NCBI GenBank assembly: GCA_023390555.1
Contig: JAEWCQ010000033.1
Coordinates: forward strand, 1-64,000
Length of the DNA: 64,000 nt
Origin: Bacillota bacterium
GTDB lineage: Bacteria; Bacillota; Clostridia; Lachnospirales; Lachnospiraceae
Direction: 5' to 3'
The position numbers and the translations under genes were made by a program. Numbering within the stretch: position 1 is the first letter of the stretch; each line of letters starts with the position of its first letter. The notes below the pieces were generated by a model, which worked only from the letters and a program-made list of their open reading frames with translations, made no database searches and was not told the DNA's origin. This document shows positions 7,775 to 16,522 of the stretch, piece by piece.

Positions 7775-8755
7775 ATGAAGATATTTATGTATAGCTGCAA
7801 GGCGGATGAACAGGTAATTCTGCCGGATATTTGTAAACAATATAAAGTGGAAATCGGATTCTGCGAGACGCAGCCTTCAGAGGAAAATATTGAACTGGCA
7901 AAAGGTTACGAATGTGTCAGTATGGTAGGTACGATTCTGGATAATGCGGTTATGGATGCGTTGAAAGAAATGGGGATTCATTTCATATCGACACGTTCTA
8001 TTGGAACGGATCATCTGGACATTGCGCATGCAAAGGAAATTGGTATGAAGATGGCCCACATCGTGTATTCCCCGAATGCAATTGCGGATTTTGCCATCAT
8101 GCTGATGCTGATGTCCCTTAGAAAGGCAAAATATATTATGAAGCGCTATGAAGTCCGGGATTATGAACTGGGATGTAATCAGGGCCGTGAGCTTCGTAAT
8201 ATGACGGTGGGAGTTGTGGGAACCGGCCGTATCGGAAGAACCGTAATGAAGCAGATCAGCGGATTTGGCTGTAAGATACTGGCTTACGACGTGTATGAGA
8301 ACGAAGAAACAAAGCTGTATGCAACCTATGTTCCATATGAAGAGATTCTGCAGAAATGTGATGTGATTACCTTTCATCTTCCGGCGACAGAAGAGACACA
8401 TCATATGCTGAATACCGAAAATGTGATGGACTTAAAGCCGGGAGTTGTACTGATTAATACGGCGCGCGGTTCTCTGCTTGATAATAAAGCGCTGATTCTG
8501 GGAATTGAAGCGAATCTGATCGGTGCGGTAGGTATGGACGTCATAGATCATGAACCGGCGCTTTACAATTACGATCACAAACTGGAGCGTTTGGAGGACC
8601 ACGATGCAATCGTTCTGGAGAGCTTTCCAAATGTCATACTGACGCCGCATACGGCATTTTACACGGATCAGGCAATTTATGATATGGTAGAAAATTCTGT
8701 CAGAACCTGCTGCCAGTATGGGAATGGGGAAAAAATTGACTGGCAGATTGCGTAG
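7775..8755 (+). CDS. D-2-hydroxyacid dehydrogenase (D-lactate/D-2-hydroxyisocaproate type)
   Basis: 326 residues. NAD-dependent reduction of a 2-oxo acid to the (R)-2-hydroxy acid. The Rossmann motif VGVVGTGRIGRTVM is near residue 145-158. All three catalytic residues of the family are present: Arg in INTARGSL, Glu in IDHEPAL and His in LTPHTAF. Similar in pattern to fermentative LdhA and (R)-2-hydroxyisocaproate dehydrogenases. Start ATG 7775 with AGGAG; a longer frame starts at 7721 without a ribosome site. With the aminotransferase it would interconvert an amino acid and its hydroxy acid. Confidence 0.92.
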   Translation: MKIFMYSCKADEQVILPDICKQYKVEIGFCETQPSEENIELAKGYECVSMVGTILDNAVMDALKEMGIHFISTRSIGTDHLDIAHAKEIGMKMAHIVYSPNAIADFAIMLMLMSLRKAKYIMKRYEVRDYELGCNQGRELRNMTVGVVGTGRIGRTVMKQISGFGCKILAYDVYENEETKLYATYVPYEEILQKCDVITFHLPATEETHHMLNTENVMDLKPGVVLINTARGSLLDNKALILGIEANLIGAVGMDVIDHEPALYNYDHKLERLEDHDAIVLESFPNVILTPHTAFYTDQAIYDMVENSVRTCCQYGNGEKIDWQIA

Positions 8756-8821
8756 GAAGGCTGTTGCACAACGGAGACAAAGGAACCTATTGGATTGTTA
8801 CATAATAAGAGGAGGTAAAAT

Positions 8822-9544
8822 ATGAAATCAATGGAAGCATTTGTTTCGGCCCTGCCGAAGTTATTATCTGTGTTACCCGCTACCTGCCTGTTGTTTCTTG
8901 CAATTGTTGCATTTGGAATTTTATTCGGAATGTTATTTGCAATGATTCGTCTGGGTAAAAGTAAAATTGCAAATGGAGTGATTGCTGTACTGATTTCGTT
9001 TGAGAGAGGTACACCGCTGTTAATTCAGATTCTGGTCGTATACTTTGGGTTGCGTGCTATTTTCATCAATGGATTCCATATTTCCGGGGCGGCCCAATGG
9101 AGTGCTGCATATTTTGCATTCTTTGCATACGGATTGAATCTGGCCAGTTTCCTTTGCGAGACGTTTCGCGGTGCCTATCTGGCAATTGATCGGGGGCAGA
9201 TTGAAGCGGGTTTAAGTATCGGCATGAGCCGGTTTCAGATTTTCCGGAAAATCATTCTCCCGCAGGGTGCCCGGATTGCACTGCCAAATATGGGAAACCT
9301 GCTGCTGGATGATTTTAAAGCGATTTCACTTGCATTTTCCATCGGTGTGATCGAGTTGATGGGCAGAGGACAGGGTCTGGCAAATGCGGCAAGAGGTGTC
9401 GGTGCAATCGGAATCTATGGAGCGGTTGCAGTGGTATATTGGATTGTCTGCCTTCTGCTGGATAAGTTCTTCCATGGGCTTGAATGGTATCTGAGTAAAG
9501 ATATCCGTGTACTTGGCTCCGAAAACAAAACAGTGGTTCATTAA
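8822..9544 (+). CDS. Amino-acid-type ABC transporter permease
   Basis: 240 residues, HisM/GlnP family. The membrane protein has about five helices and the EAA loop QIEAGLSIGMSRFQIFRKIILPQG that docks with the ATPase. FERGTPLLIQI is typical of polar amino acid importers. It precedes a second permease by 12 bases; the matching ATPase and binding protein are at 14686 and 15498, after the radical enzyme genes. AGGAGG ribosome site. Confidence 0.92.
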   Translation: MKSMEAFVSALPKLLSVLPATCLLFLAIVAFGILFGMLFAMIRLGKSKIANGVIAVLISFERGTPLLIQILVVYFGLRAIFINGFHISGAAQWSAAYFAFFAYGLNLASFLCETFRGAYLAIDRGQIEAGLSIGMSRFQIFRKIILPQGARIALPNMGNLLLDDFKAISLAFSIGVIELMGRGQGLANAARGVGAIGIYGAVAVVYWIVCLLLDKFFHGLEWYLSKDIRVLGSENKTVVH

Positions 9545-9556
9545 GGAGGGATTATT

Positions 9557-10270
9557 ATGGTATTTAATTTGAAATTTGCAGTGGAAAGTATACCAGAAAT
9601 CTTATCTGCATTGCCGATCACGTTGGAACTAACGGTAATCGGCATGGTGTGCAGCCTGATTCTCGGATTTATAATGTCACTTTGCCGGATGTACAAAGTC
9701 CCGGTTCTGGGAAAATTCTGTTCCTTTTATCTGCTGGTGATCCGCGGGGTACCGCTTATGGTTCAGCTCTACTTTGTATTTGTGGCTCTGCCGATCTGGC
9801 TGCAGGCTGTGGTAGACAGAATGGGCTGGGATATGTATATAGATCTGCCGCCTATGCTCGTAGCTGCGGTGGCTTTATCCTGCAATTATACCGCATATAT
9901 GTCTGAGGTAATCCGTTCGGCATTGTTATCCGTAGATTATGGACAGATGGAGGCAGCGAGATCCATCGGAATGACTTCCAGACAGGCGATGTTCCGTATC
10001 ATTCTTCCGCAGGCATTTGTAACTGCGATCCCAAATCTGGGAAATACGTTTATTGGTCTGGTCAAGGATACCTCACTGGCCTATATGGTAATGGTCATGG
10101 ATATTATGGGTGTTGCAAAAAAGGTTGCCGGAAGTGGATTGAATTACCTGGAGACCTATGTGGTCGCAGCAGGCATTTATTGGATTTTAAATATTATTTT
10201 GGAGCGTGTATTTGCGTATATGGAGAGAAAAGCAAACCGCTTTAATTCCAAAATAGCGCCAACTTCATAG
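9557..10270 (+). CDS. Amino-acid-type ABC transporter permease
   Basis: 237 residues, the second half of a heterodimeric channel with the gene before it. It has the RGVPLMVQLYF segment and the EAA loop QMEAARSIGMTSRQAMFRIILPQA. The pair should import a polar amino acid or analogue, which is then the likely substrate of the aminotransferase, radical enzyme or mutase. GGAGG ribosome site. Confidence 0.92.
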   Translation: MVFNLKFAVESIPEILSALPITLELTVIGMVCSLILGFIMSLCRMYKVPVLGKFCSFYLLVIRGVPLMVQLYFVFVALPIWLQAVVDRMGWDMYIDLPPMLVAAVALSCNYTAYMSEVIRSALLSVDYGQMEAARSIGMTSRQAMFRIILPQAFVTAIPNLGNTFIGLVKDTSLAYMVMVMDIMGVAKKVAGSGLNYLETYVVAAGIYWILNIILERVFAYMERKANRFNSKIAPTS

Positions 10271-10328
10271 CAGGGCAGCTATAGTAATCGGTCAGTGAAA
10301 AAGGTACTGGTTTTAGGAGGAATGCAGG

Positions 10329-12689
10329 ATGAGAGTAAGAGTGAAGAAGTTAAAGGAAATGCAGAATCACGTAAAGCCCTCTTTTAGTGCAGAAAGAGCG
10401 CGGCTGGTAACGCAAGCTGTGGAAAACTATGCGGTGGAACCGTTGATTTTACAGAAGGCACATATGCTGGAGCATATTTTGCAGAACATGACGATTTTTA
10501 TCCAGGAGGGGGAGCTGATTGTGGGAAATCATACCGATCATCCCAGATGTGCGCCCGTATATCCGGAATTCAGTTCGGAGTGGATTGCAAATCAGATGGA
10601 TGAATTCCCATCGCGTGTCAGTGATCCGCTGCAGATTACATCCGAAGATAAACAAGAACTGTTGGCGATTCTGGAAAAGTGGAAAGGGAAAAACCTGGAC
10701 CAGGTAATGGGGCGCCTGTTGCCGGAGGATGCCAGACATGCGGAAGAAAGCGGTGTAATGACCATGGGTAACCGGGATTGTGCGACCGGTCATATCATAC
10801 CGGATTATCACAATATTCTGAAAACCGGTCTGATTGCTTATAAGGAGCAGTGTCAAAAGCAGCTGGATACGCTTGCCATAGATTCCAGAGAAAAACAGGA
10901 ACAGGCGGATTTCTGGAATGCTGCGATTATTACCCTGGATGCCGCAGAACAGTTTGCATTCCGTTACAGTAAACTTGCAGAGCAGCTGGCAGGCGAGGAA
11001 ACGGACATCATACGCAGGGAGGAGCTTTTCACCATAAGCAGAACCTGTCAAAAAGTGCCGATGCATGCGCCGGATACCTTTATGGAGGCATTGCAATGTG
11101 TCTGGTTCCTGCATTTGATAGTAACGATTGAATCAAATGGTCACGGAAATTCATTTGCCCGCTTTGACCAGTATATGAATGATTTTTATCTGAGAGATCT
11201 GGCAGTGGGAAGAATTACAAAAGAGCAGGCCGTGGAGCTGCTGGAGTGCTTTTTTATTAAGACGACGGATATCATCAAGTTACGTGACAAATTTTACAGC
11301 GAATCTTTTGCAGGTTATCCCGTATGGCAGAATATGGTGATCGGGGGACAGACAAAGGACGGGAAAGATGCGTCCAATGAGATGTCGCATCTGGTCCTGC
11401 AGGCAAACAGAGAGGTGCAGACCTCGCAGCCTACCGTATCGGTCCGTTATTTCGATGGATTGTCACAGCAGCTGATGGAAGAATCGATCGATATGATCCA
11501 GCAGGGAATGGCTACTCCTGCATTTTTCAATGACAAACTGGTCATTCCGATCATGCAGGAAAAATTTAATGTCACTTTGGAAGAGGCCAGAGACTGGGGG
11601 ATTCTGGGCTGTGTTGAGCCCTGTATTCCCGGATATACGGATGGAAGACCCACGGTAGGATATGTGAATCTGCTGAAATGTCTGGAACTGGTGCTGCACA
11701 ACGGCGTAAATCCGGTCAACGGGGAACAGCTGGGGCCGAAAACCGGAGAGGCAGTATCCTTTACCAGTCTGGAAGAATTGCAACATGCGCTCTATACGCA
11801 GATTGATTATTTTGTGGATCTGATGCTGCACGGATTTAATATTGTGGGCTCTGTACATAGCGTACGGCAGCAGATGCCGTTTGCATCTCTGTTGATTCAG
11901 GACTGCATTAAAAATGGAAGATCCATCCAGAATGGAGGAGCCAGATTCTCGGAATCGGGTGCATTTATCTGTGGAATCGGCAATGTTTCAGATGCCGTGG
12001 CAGCGATTGATACACTGGTATTTCAGAAGAAAACCTATCGGATGGAGGAGTTGATGACAGCGCTTGCGGCAAATTTTGGCGGATATGAACAGATGCGGCT
12101 GACGCTTTTAAATAAGGCTCCGAAATATGGAAACGATGATGATTATGTAGATGGAATTGCGGCGGATATCGTGGGACATTACAAGGAGAGTCTGCAGAGA
12201 TACCGGGACTCCCGCGGAGGGAAATTTACCGTAGTGGTAGAATCGCAGTCGATGAATGTGTCTCAGGGAAAATGTGTACTGGCTTCCGCGGACGGACGTT
12301 TCGCGCATGAACCGGTTAACGATAATTGTTCACCGGTCATGGGCAGGGATGTCAACGGGCCTACGGCCACTATTAATTCCGTTGCAAAGCTGAACCAGAA
12401 AAATGCGCAGGACGGCTGTCTGTACAATATCCGCTTTGATCCCAGGAGCATTCAGGGGGAAAAGGGGAAGCTTGTACTGCAAAGTATAGTGAAGACTTAT
12501 TTTAATCATATGGGAGAACATATACAGATGAATGTGGTAGATGATGAGACATTGCGTGCTGCACAGCGTGAACCGGAAAAATACCGTAATCTGTTGGTAA
12601 GGGTGGCCGGATATCTCGCCTATTTTACCGAATTGGATAAGGATGTTCAGAATAATGTTATCGCAAGAACAAGTCACACGGTCTGCTGA
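10329..12689 (+). CDS. Glycyl radical enzyme of the PFL/dehydratase-lyase superfamily, substrate unknown
   Basis: 786 residues. The catalytic thiyl Cys is C428 and its partner E430 in WGILGCVEP; the glycyl radical is G761 in RVAGYLAYF near the C-terminus. GHIIPDYHNIL (H155) and IESNGHGNSFARFDQYM (H272) mark the GCVEP group that includes diol dehydratases, choline lyase, hydroxyproline dehydratase and sulfonate lyases. By spacing, the Ser and Asp used by glycerol dehydratase correspond here to G273 and T442, and Y445 is placed like the Tyr of choline lyase, so it is probably not a diol dehydratase. Adjacent activase and TauE/SafE exporter. AGGAGG 8 nt before ATG 10329. Confidence 0.93.
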   Translation: MRVRVKKLKEMQNHVKPSFSAERARLVTQAVENYAVEPLILQKAHMLEHILQNMTIFIQEGELIVGNHTDHPRCAPVYPEFSSEWIANQMDEFPSRVSDPLQITSEDKQELLAILEKWKGKNLDQVMGRLLPEDARHAEESGVMTMGNRDCATGHIIPDYHNILKTGLIAYKEQCQKQLDTLAIDSREKQEQADFWNAAIITLDAAEQFAFRYSKLAEQLAGEETDIIRREELFTISRTCQKVPMHAPDTFMEALQCVWFLHLIVTIESNGHGNSFARFDQYMNDFYLRDLAVGRITKEQAVELLECFFIKTTDIIKLRDKFYSESFAGYPVWQNMVIGGQTKDGKDASNEMSHLVLQANREVQTSQPTVSVRYFDGLSQQLMEESIDMIQQGMATPAFFNDKLVIPIMQEKFNVTLEEARDWGILGCVEPCIPGYTDGRPTVGYVNLLKCLELVLHNGVNPVNGEQLGPKTGEAVSFTSLEELQHALYTQIDYFVDLMLHGFNIVGSVHSVRQQMPFASLLIQDCIKNGRSIQNGGARFSESGAFICGIGNVSDAVAAIDTLVFQKKTYRMEELMTALAANFGGYEQMRLTLLNKAPKYGNDDDYVDGIAADIVGHYKESLQRYRDSRGGKFTVVVESQSMNVSQGKCVLASADGRFAHEPVNDNCSPVMGRDVNGPTATINSVAKLNQKNAQDGCLYNIRFDPRSIQGEKGKLVLQSIVKTYFNHMGEHIQMNVVDDETLRAAQREPEKYRNLLVRVAGYLAYFTELDKDVQNNVIARTSHTVC

Positions 12690-12690
12690 T

Positions 12691-13611
12691 ATGACGGGGC
12701 AGGCTTATATCGGAGGCGTGCAGCGTTTTTCCACGGAGGATGGGCCGGGTATCCGAACGACGATTTTTCTAAAAGGCTGTCCGTTGTCCTGTCAGTGGTG
12801 TCACAATCCGGAGTTAATGGACGGTTCTTATCAGATACAATATCAAGCGGCAAAATGCATACACTGTGGAACGTGTATCGAACATTGTCCGGCCGACGCA
12901 CTGAAAGCCGGGATAGAAGGAATCCAAGTAGACGCAGAGCAGTGCAGTCACTGCGGAATCTGTACGGAAATCTGCTGTTCCGGTGCACTTCATACCAAAT
13001 CTGTCTTCTACGAGATGAAAGACCTTATGGCACTGCTTGAAAGGGACAGAGCGTATTATGATGCTTCCGGCGGCGGGATAACGTTAAGCGGCGGGGAAGT
13101 ACTGGCACATGCGGATTATGCGATAGAAATCGCAAAGCAGGCAGCGTCGAGAAAAATCTCTGTGGCAATTGAAACAAGCGGATATGGAAATTATGAGAAA
13201 TTACAGGAACTGGTACAGTTGTGCGATACCATTTTGTTTGATTTAAAGCATATGGATGAAAGGCTGCATAAAAACTATGTTGGAAAATCTCCGAAGCGTA
13301 TTTGGGAGAATTTAAGGAGACTCACTGCAGATCCGGTGCTTGTTTCCAGAATCATAATCCGGCTGCCGCTGATTCCTTCTGTCAATGATCATTCTGCAAA
13401 TATACATGCGACAGGCAGTTTCATGAGACAGCATCATTTAAAGCAGATTCAGCTATTGCCTTATCACAATATGGGTGTATCAAAGGCAAGGGAAATCGGA
13501 ATAAGACAGCAGGAGTTTGCCGAACCGGCAGATGAGAAGCTGGAGGAAGCAAGGAAAATTCTGGAATCGTATCACCTTTGCGTAGAAGTGATGGGAAAAG
13601 AGGCAGATTGA
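12691..13611 (+). CDS. Glycyl radical enzyme activase (radical SAM)
   Basis: 306 residues. It makes the Gly radical on the enzyme encoded just before, using S-adenosylmethionine and a [4Fe-4S] cluster bound by CPLSCQWC (CxxxCxxC, about residues 29-36). Two further cluster motifs, CIHCGTCIEHC and CSHCGICTEIC, form the ferredoxin insert found in activases of the non-PFL glycyl radical enzymes. GGGITLSGGE binds SAM. The start codon follows the previous stop after one base, so translation is coupled; an earlier in-frame ATG at 12643 lies inside the upstream gene. Confidence 0.95.
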   Translation: MTGQAYIGGVQRFSTEDGPGIRTTIFLKGCPLSCQWCHNPELMDGSYQIQYQAAKCIHCGTCIEHCPADALKAGIEGIQVDAEQCSHCGICTEICCSGALHTKSVFYEMKDLMALLERDRAYYDASGGGITLSGGEVLAHADYAIEIAKQAASRKISVAIETSGYGNYEKLQELVQLCDTILFDLKHMDERLHKNYVGKSPKRIWENLRRLTADPVLVSRIIIRLPLIPSVNDHSANIHATGSFMRQHHLKQIQLLPYHNMGVSKAREIGIRQQEFAEPADEKLEEARKILESYHLCVEVMGKEAD

Positions 13612-13612
13612 A

Positions 13613-14506
13613 ATGATACAGATAATTCAGATCCTGATCGCAGTGGCAATGACTGTTTTTGCCGTGATTGCTTTTCGGGACGTCATACGTTCCAGGGATA
13701 TTATGAAACGGGAAAGCGGCAGTATGCCGGTATATTGTCTGACCTCTGTTCTGGCAATGTTTTTTGGAACCTTTGGAGTATCCGATACAGCCATTTCCGT
13801 ATTCCTGTATAAGACAACAAAGTCGGTAGATGACAGGCGAATGCCGGGAACCATTATTTCAGCGTCAATTCTACCGGTAGGCACAATGGCACTCGCATTT
13901 TTATCCACACTTGAAGTCGATCCGCTTACATTGCTGATCTGTGTGGCAGCACAATCGGTGGGAGCGATTCTGGGAGTGAAACTGATTGTCCGGCTCGATG
14001 AACATTGGATTCGCATGATTATGGGAATTGCGTTAATCGGGACGGCTGCACTGATCGTCTTTAAACTGTTCTTTTTTGGATTGTCGGGCGGTGAGCAGAT
14101 GGGACTTCATTCCTGGTACCTTGCAGCTGCAATGGGATGCTTTTTTGTATTCGGTGGACTGAATATGATCGGAATGGGTGCAACGGTACCGAATATGGCA
14201 GTGTTATTGCTGTTAGGTATGAGCATAAAGGCAATCTATCCGATTGTGATGACGGGTAATATTATGAGTTGTTTTTTTGGTGCTTATAAGTTTGTTCGGG
14301 AAGGTGCATATACGAGAAAAGCCATTCCGGCTTCACTGGCAGGTGTACTGGCGGTATTGGCAGCAGTTCATTTTCTGAAAGCAATGGATGTCTCCATCTT
14401 GCAGATTGGAATGATTGCACTGCTGCTATATTGCGCAGTTACGATGCTGCGGGAGGAATATGTAAGTAAAAGAGGCATTCAGGAGGGCATTTCACAAAAA
14501 ATTTGA
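13613..14506 (+). CDS. TauE/SafE family anion exporter
   Basis: 297 residues with about eight hydrophobic helices. The first half has FFGTFGVSDTAISVFLY and the second GGLNMIGMGATVPNMAVLLLLG, the repeated Gly-rich membrane motifs of the family. Members export sulfite, sulfoacetate or other small anions. It starts one base after the activase stop, so it is tied to the radical enzyme; a released anion (sulfite would fit a C-S lyase) is the simplest reading, but the family also moves non-sulfur acids. Confidence 0.88.
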   Translation: MIQIIQILIAVAMTVFAVIAFRDVIRSRDIMKRESGSMPVYCLTSVLAMFFGTFGVSDTAISVFLYKTTKSVDDRRMPGTIISASILPVGTMALAFLSTLEVDPLTLLICVAAQSVGAILGVKLIVRLDEHWIRMIMGIALIGTAALIVFKLFFFGLSGGEQMGLHSWYLAAAMGCFFVFGGLNMIGMGATVPNMAVLLLLGMSIKAIYPIVMTGNIMSCFFGAYKFVREGAYTRKAIPASLAGVLAVLAAVHFLKAMDVSILQIGMIALLLYCAVTMLREEYVSKRGIQEGISQKI

Positions 14507-14535
14507 GATATTTCACAAAAAAATTAGAAAATGGG

Positions 14536-14564
14536 TTGACAGATAAATAGTGGGGAGCTATAAT
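14536..14564 (+). promoter_or_regulatory. Consensus sigma-A promoter before the ABC ATPase gene
   Basis: TTGACA (14536-14541), 17-bp spacer, TATAAT (14559-14564). The start would be near 14571. It drives the ATPase/binding-protein unit and carries the second copy of the tandem-repeat leader. Confidence 0.85.
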
Positions 14565-14582
14565 ACCTATAATTTCAGTGGT

Positions 14583-14653
14583 CATACAACGCAAGCAAAA
14601 TAATACAATGCAAGAAAAGCAAAGGAGCTTAAATGGTTTCTTTGCTTTTTTTG
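14583..14653 (+). promoter_or_regulatory. Tandem-repeat leader with intrinsic terminator (copy 2)
   Basis: CATACAACGCA at 14583 and AATACAATGCA at 14602 are 19 nt apart, the same as in the copy at 4288. A terminator follows at once: AAAAGCAAAG (14615-14624) pairs with CTTTGCTTTT (14640-14649) and runs into a T tract. Between the repeats both copies end with TAATACAA. The leader lies between a consensus promoter and the ATPase ribosome site, so it looks like a conditional stop shared by two units of the same pathway. Confidence 0.7.
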
Positions 14654-14685
14654 TTATGGCAGTCAAACAGACAGGAGGGATATAT

Positions 14686-15420
14686 ATGATTACATTACAG
14701 GGCATTAAAAAATCGTTTGGTGATTTGAACGTTTTAAGAGGCGTGGATCTGAATGTGGAGACAGGAGAAGTTGTTGCAATACTCGGACCAAGTGGTTCCG
14801 GTAAGACGACTTTTCTGCGGACAATCAATTTTCTGGATCCAGCAAATGAGGGAAGTGTTGAAATTGATGGGCTGAAGGTAGATTACTCCCATGCGGGCAA
14901 AAAAGAAGTGATTGCCTTACGCAGGAAAACAGCAATGGTATTTCAGAATTACAATTTGTTTAAAAATAAAACAGCTCTTGAGAATGTCATGGAAGGACTG
15001 GTTCTGGTTCAAAAGATGGATAAAGCGAAAGCAAAGGAAATCAGTATTGCGGCATTGACAAAAGTCGGGCTGGGAGAAAGGCTGAATTATTATCCATCAC
15101 AGATGTCCGGTGGGCAGCAGCAGAGGGCAAGCATTGCACGCGCTCTGGTATTAAATCCGGAAGTCATTCTTTTTGACGAACCTACATCCGCACTTGATCC
15201 GGAATTAGTCGGTGAGGTTCTTCAGGTTATGAAGGAAGTAGCTGAAACCGGAATCACCATGATCGTGGTGACACATGAGATTTCGTTTGCACATGATGTC
15301 GCATCTAAGGTTGTTTTCATGGATGACGGGAAGATCATTGAAGTGGGAACGCCGGAACAGGTGATTGACAATCCGAAGGAAGAACGTACCAGAAAGTTTC
15401 TGGGCAAGATCAGCGCATAG
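14686..15420 (+). CDS. Amino-acid-type ABC transporter ATPase
   Basis: 244 residues, GlnQ/HisP class. Walker A GPSGSGKTT, Q-loop MVFQNYNLF, signature MSGGQQQRASIARAL, Walker B VILFDEPTSALDPE and switch His VVTHE are all intact. It energises the two permeases at 8822 and 9557. Start ATG 14686 with AGGAGG; the frame extends to 14578 through the leader hairpin, which is untranslated. Followed by its binding protein. Confidence 0.95.
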   Translation: MITLQGIKKSFGDLNVLRGVDLNVETGEVVAILGPSGSGKTTFLRTINFLDPANEGSVEIDGLKVDYSHAGKKEVIALRRKTAMVFQNYNLFKNKTALENVMEGLVLVQKMDKAKAKEISIAALTKVGLGERLNYYPSQMSGGQQQRASIARALVLNPEVILFDEPTSALDPELVGEVLQVMKEVAETGITMIVVTHEISFAHDVASKVVFMDDGKIIEVGTPEQVIDNPKEERTRKFLGKISA

Positions 15421-15497
15421 TCAGGTTTTTTTATTCCGTTTGGAGTAATGAAATAAATTTATCTAAATACATGTCTGGAAAACAGGAGGAAAACATT

Positions 15498-16394
15498 GTG
15501 AGAAAATGGAAAAGAGCAACGGCACTCGGATTGGCAGCGGTTATGTGTTTCTCAGTAGCAGGCTGTGGAAACAGCGCAAACGATTCTGCAGGCAATGACA
15601 GTGCAGGCGAAACAACAGAGGGAACAGAATCGGCATCTGCCGATAACAGCAAAGCAACGGTCGTACAATGTGCACTGGATGCAAACGTCGCACCGTACAC
15701 TTATTACGATGAGGATGGAAATATCACAGGTTATGATTATGAGACATTACTTCTGATTGATGAAATGTTAGATGATTATACCTTCCAATATTCCATGGTG
15801 GATTATGATGCGGCAGCAATCGGACTGGAGTCCGGTCAGTACGACCTTGAGGCAGGAAGTAAATATAAGACAACGCCAAGAGCCGAAAAGTTCCTGATCT
15901 GTGATTCAAATTACTATGCAGCCGTAACGCTGGCAGTTGCAAAAGACAGCGGTATTACATCAATCGAGGATATGAAGGGCAAGACCTTAGTGCCGGTTCC
16001 GGAAGCCGATGGTCTGCGTCAGGTATATCTGGATTATGTGGAGGCAAATCCGGATTGTGATATCACACAGGATACCGGTTCTTCTCTGGTCAGTATTGCA
16101 GACGGACTCGCATATGTGGCTGCAGGACGTTACGATGCAATGATCGATCCGCCGGATATGTTCTATGATGTATTAGATCAGGATGAAGAACTTGCATCTA
16201 AGATTACGGTAATCGAAGATCCATTTACCGTGGTTGGAGGTCACTTCTTACTCAATAATGAAAATGAAGATCTTTTCGAGCAAATGAATCAGTGTATTGC
16301 GGAGTTAAAGGAAAACGGGAAACTCGGCGAGCTGAGTGAAAAATGGTTTGGTGAGGATTTAATAGCAAAATACGGTTCTATCGCAAATGACTAA
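15498..16394 (+). CDS. ABC transporter substrate-binding lipoprotein (SBP_bac_3 type)
   Basis: 298 residues. The signal ends in a lipobox FSVAGC with Cys about residue 23, then an acidic Ser/Thr-rich linker. The mature protein has the amino-acid-binding family pattern: PYTYYDEDGNITGYDYE, GQYDLEAG and KTTPRAEKF, where the Arg normally grips the ligand carboxylate. It supplies the importer formed with the ATPase and the two permeases. Start is GTG 15498 with AGGAGG 8 nt upstream. A terminator at 16403 ends the unit. Confidence 0.93.
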   Translation: MRKWKRATALGLAAVMCFSVAGCGNSANDSAGNDSAGETTEGTESASADNSKATVVQCALDANVAPYTYYDEDGNITGYDYETLLLIDEMLDDYTFQYSMVDYDAAAIGLESGQYDLEAGSKYKTTPRAEKFLICDSNYYAAVTLAVAKDSGITSIEDMKGKTLVPVPEADGLRQVYLDYVEANPDCDITQDTGSSLVSIADGLAYVAAGRYDAMIDPPDMFYDVLDQDEELASKITVIEDPFTVVGGHFLLNNENEDLFEQMNQCIAELKENGKLGELSEKWFGEDLIAKYGSIAND

Positions 16395-16402
16395 TTAGAA
16401 CA

Positions 16403-16436
16403 AGCCTCTGTGTCATTGTGGCACAGAGGTTTTTAC
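16403..16436 (+). terminator. Intrinsic terminator after the binding-protein gene
   Basis: CCTCTGTG (16405-16412) pairs with CACAGAGG (16422-16429), followed by TTTTT. It makes the SDR-mutase genes a separate or read-through unit. Confidence 0.85.
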
Positions 16437-16522
16437 TTCATAGGAAAACAGTGACGCAGGTGTTTCCCATGAAGTAAGAACTTCTGTTGCAGATAACGGA
16501 TAGGGAAAGAAGGAGAAGCGGC

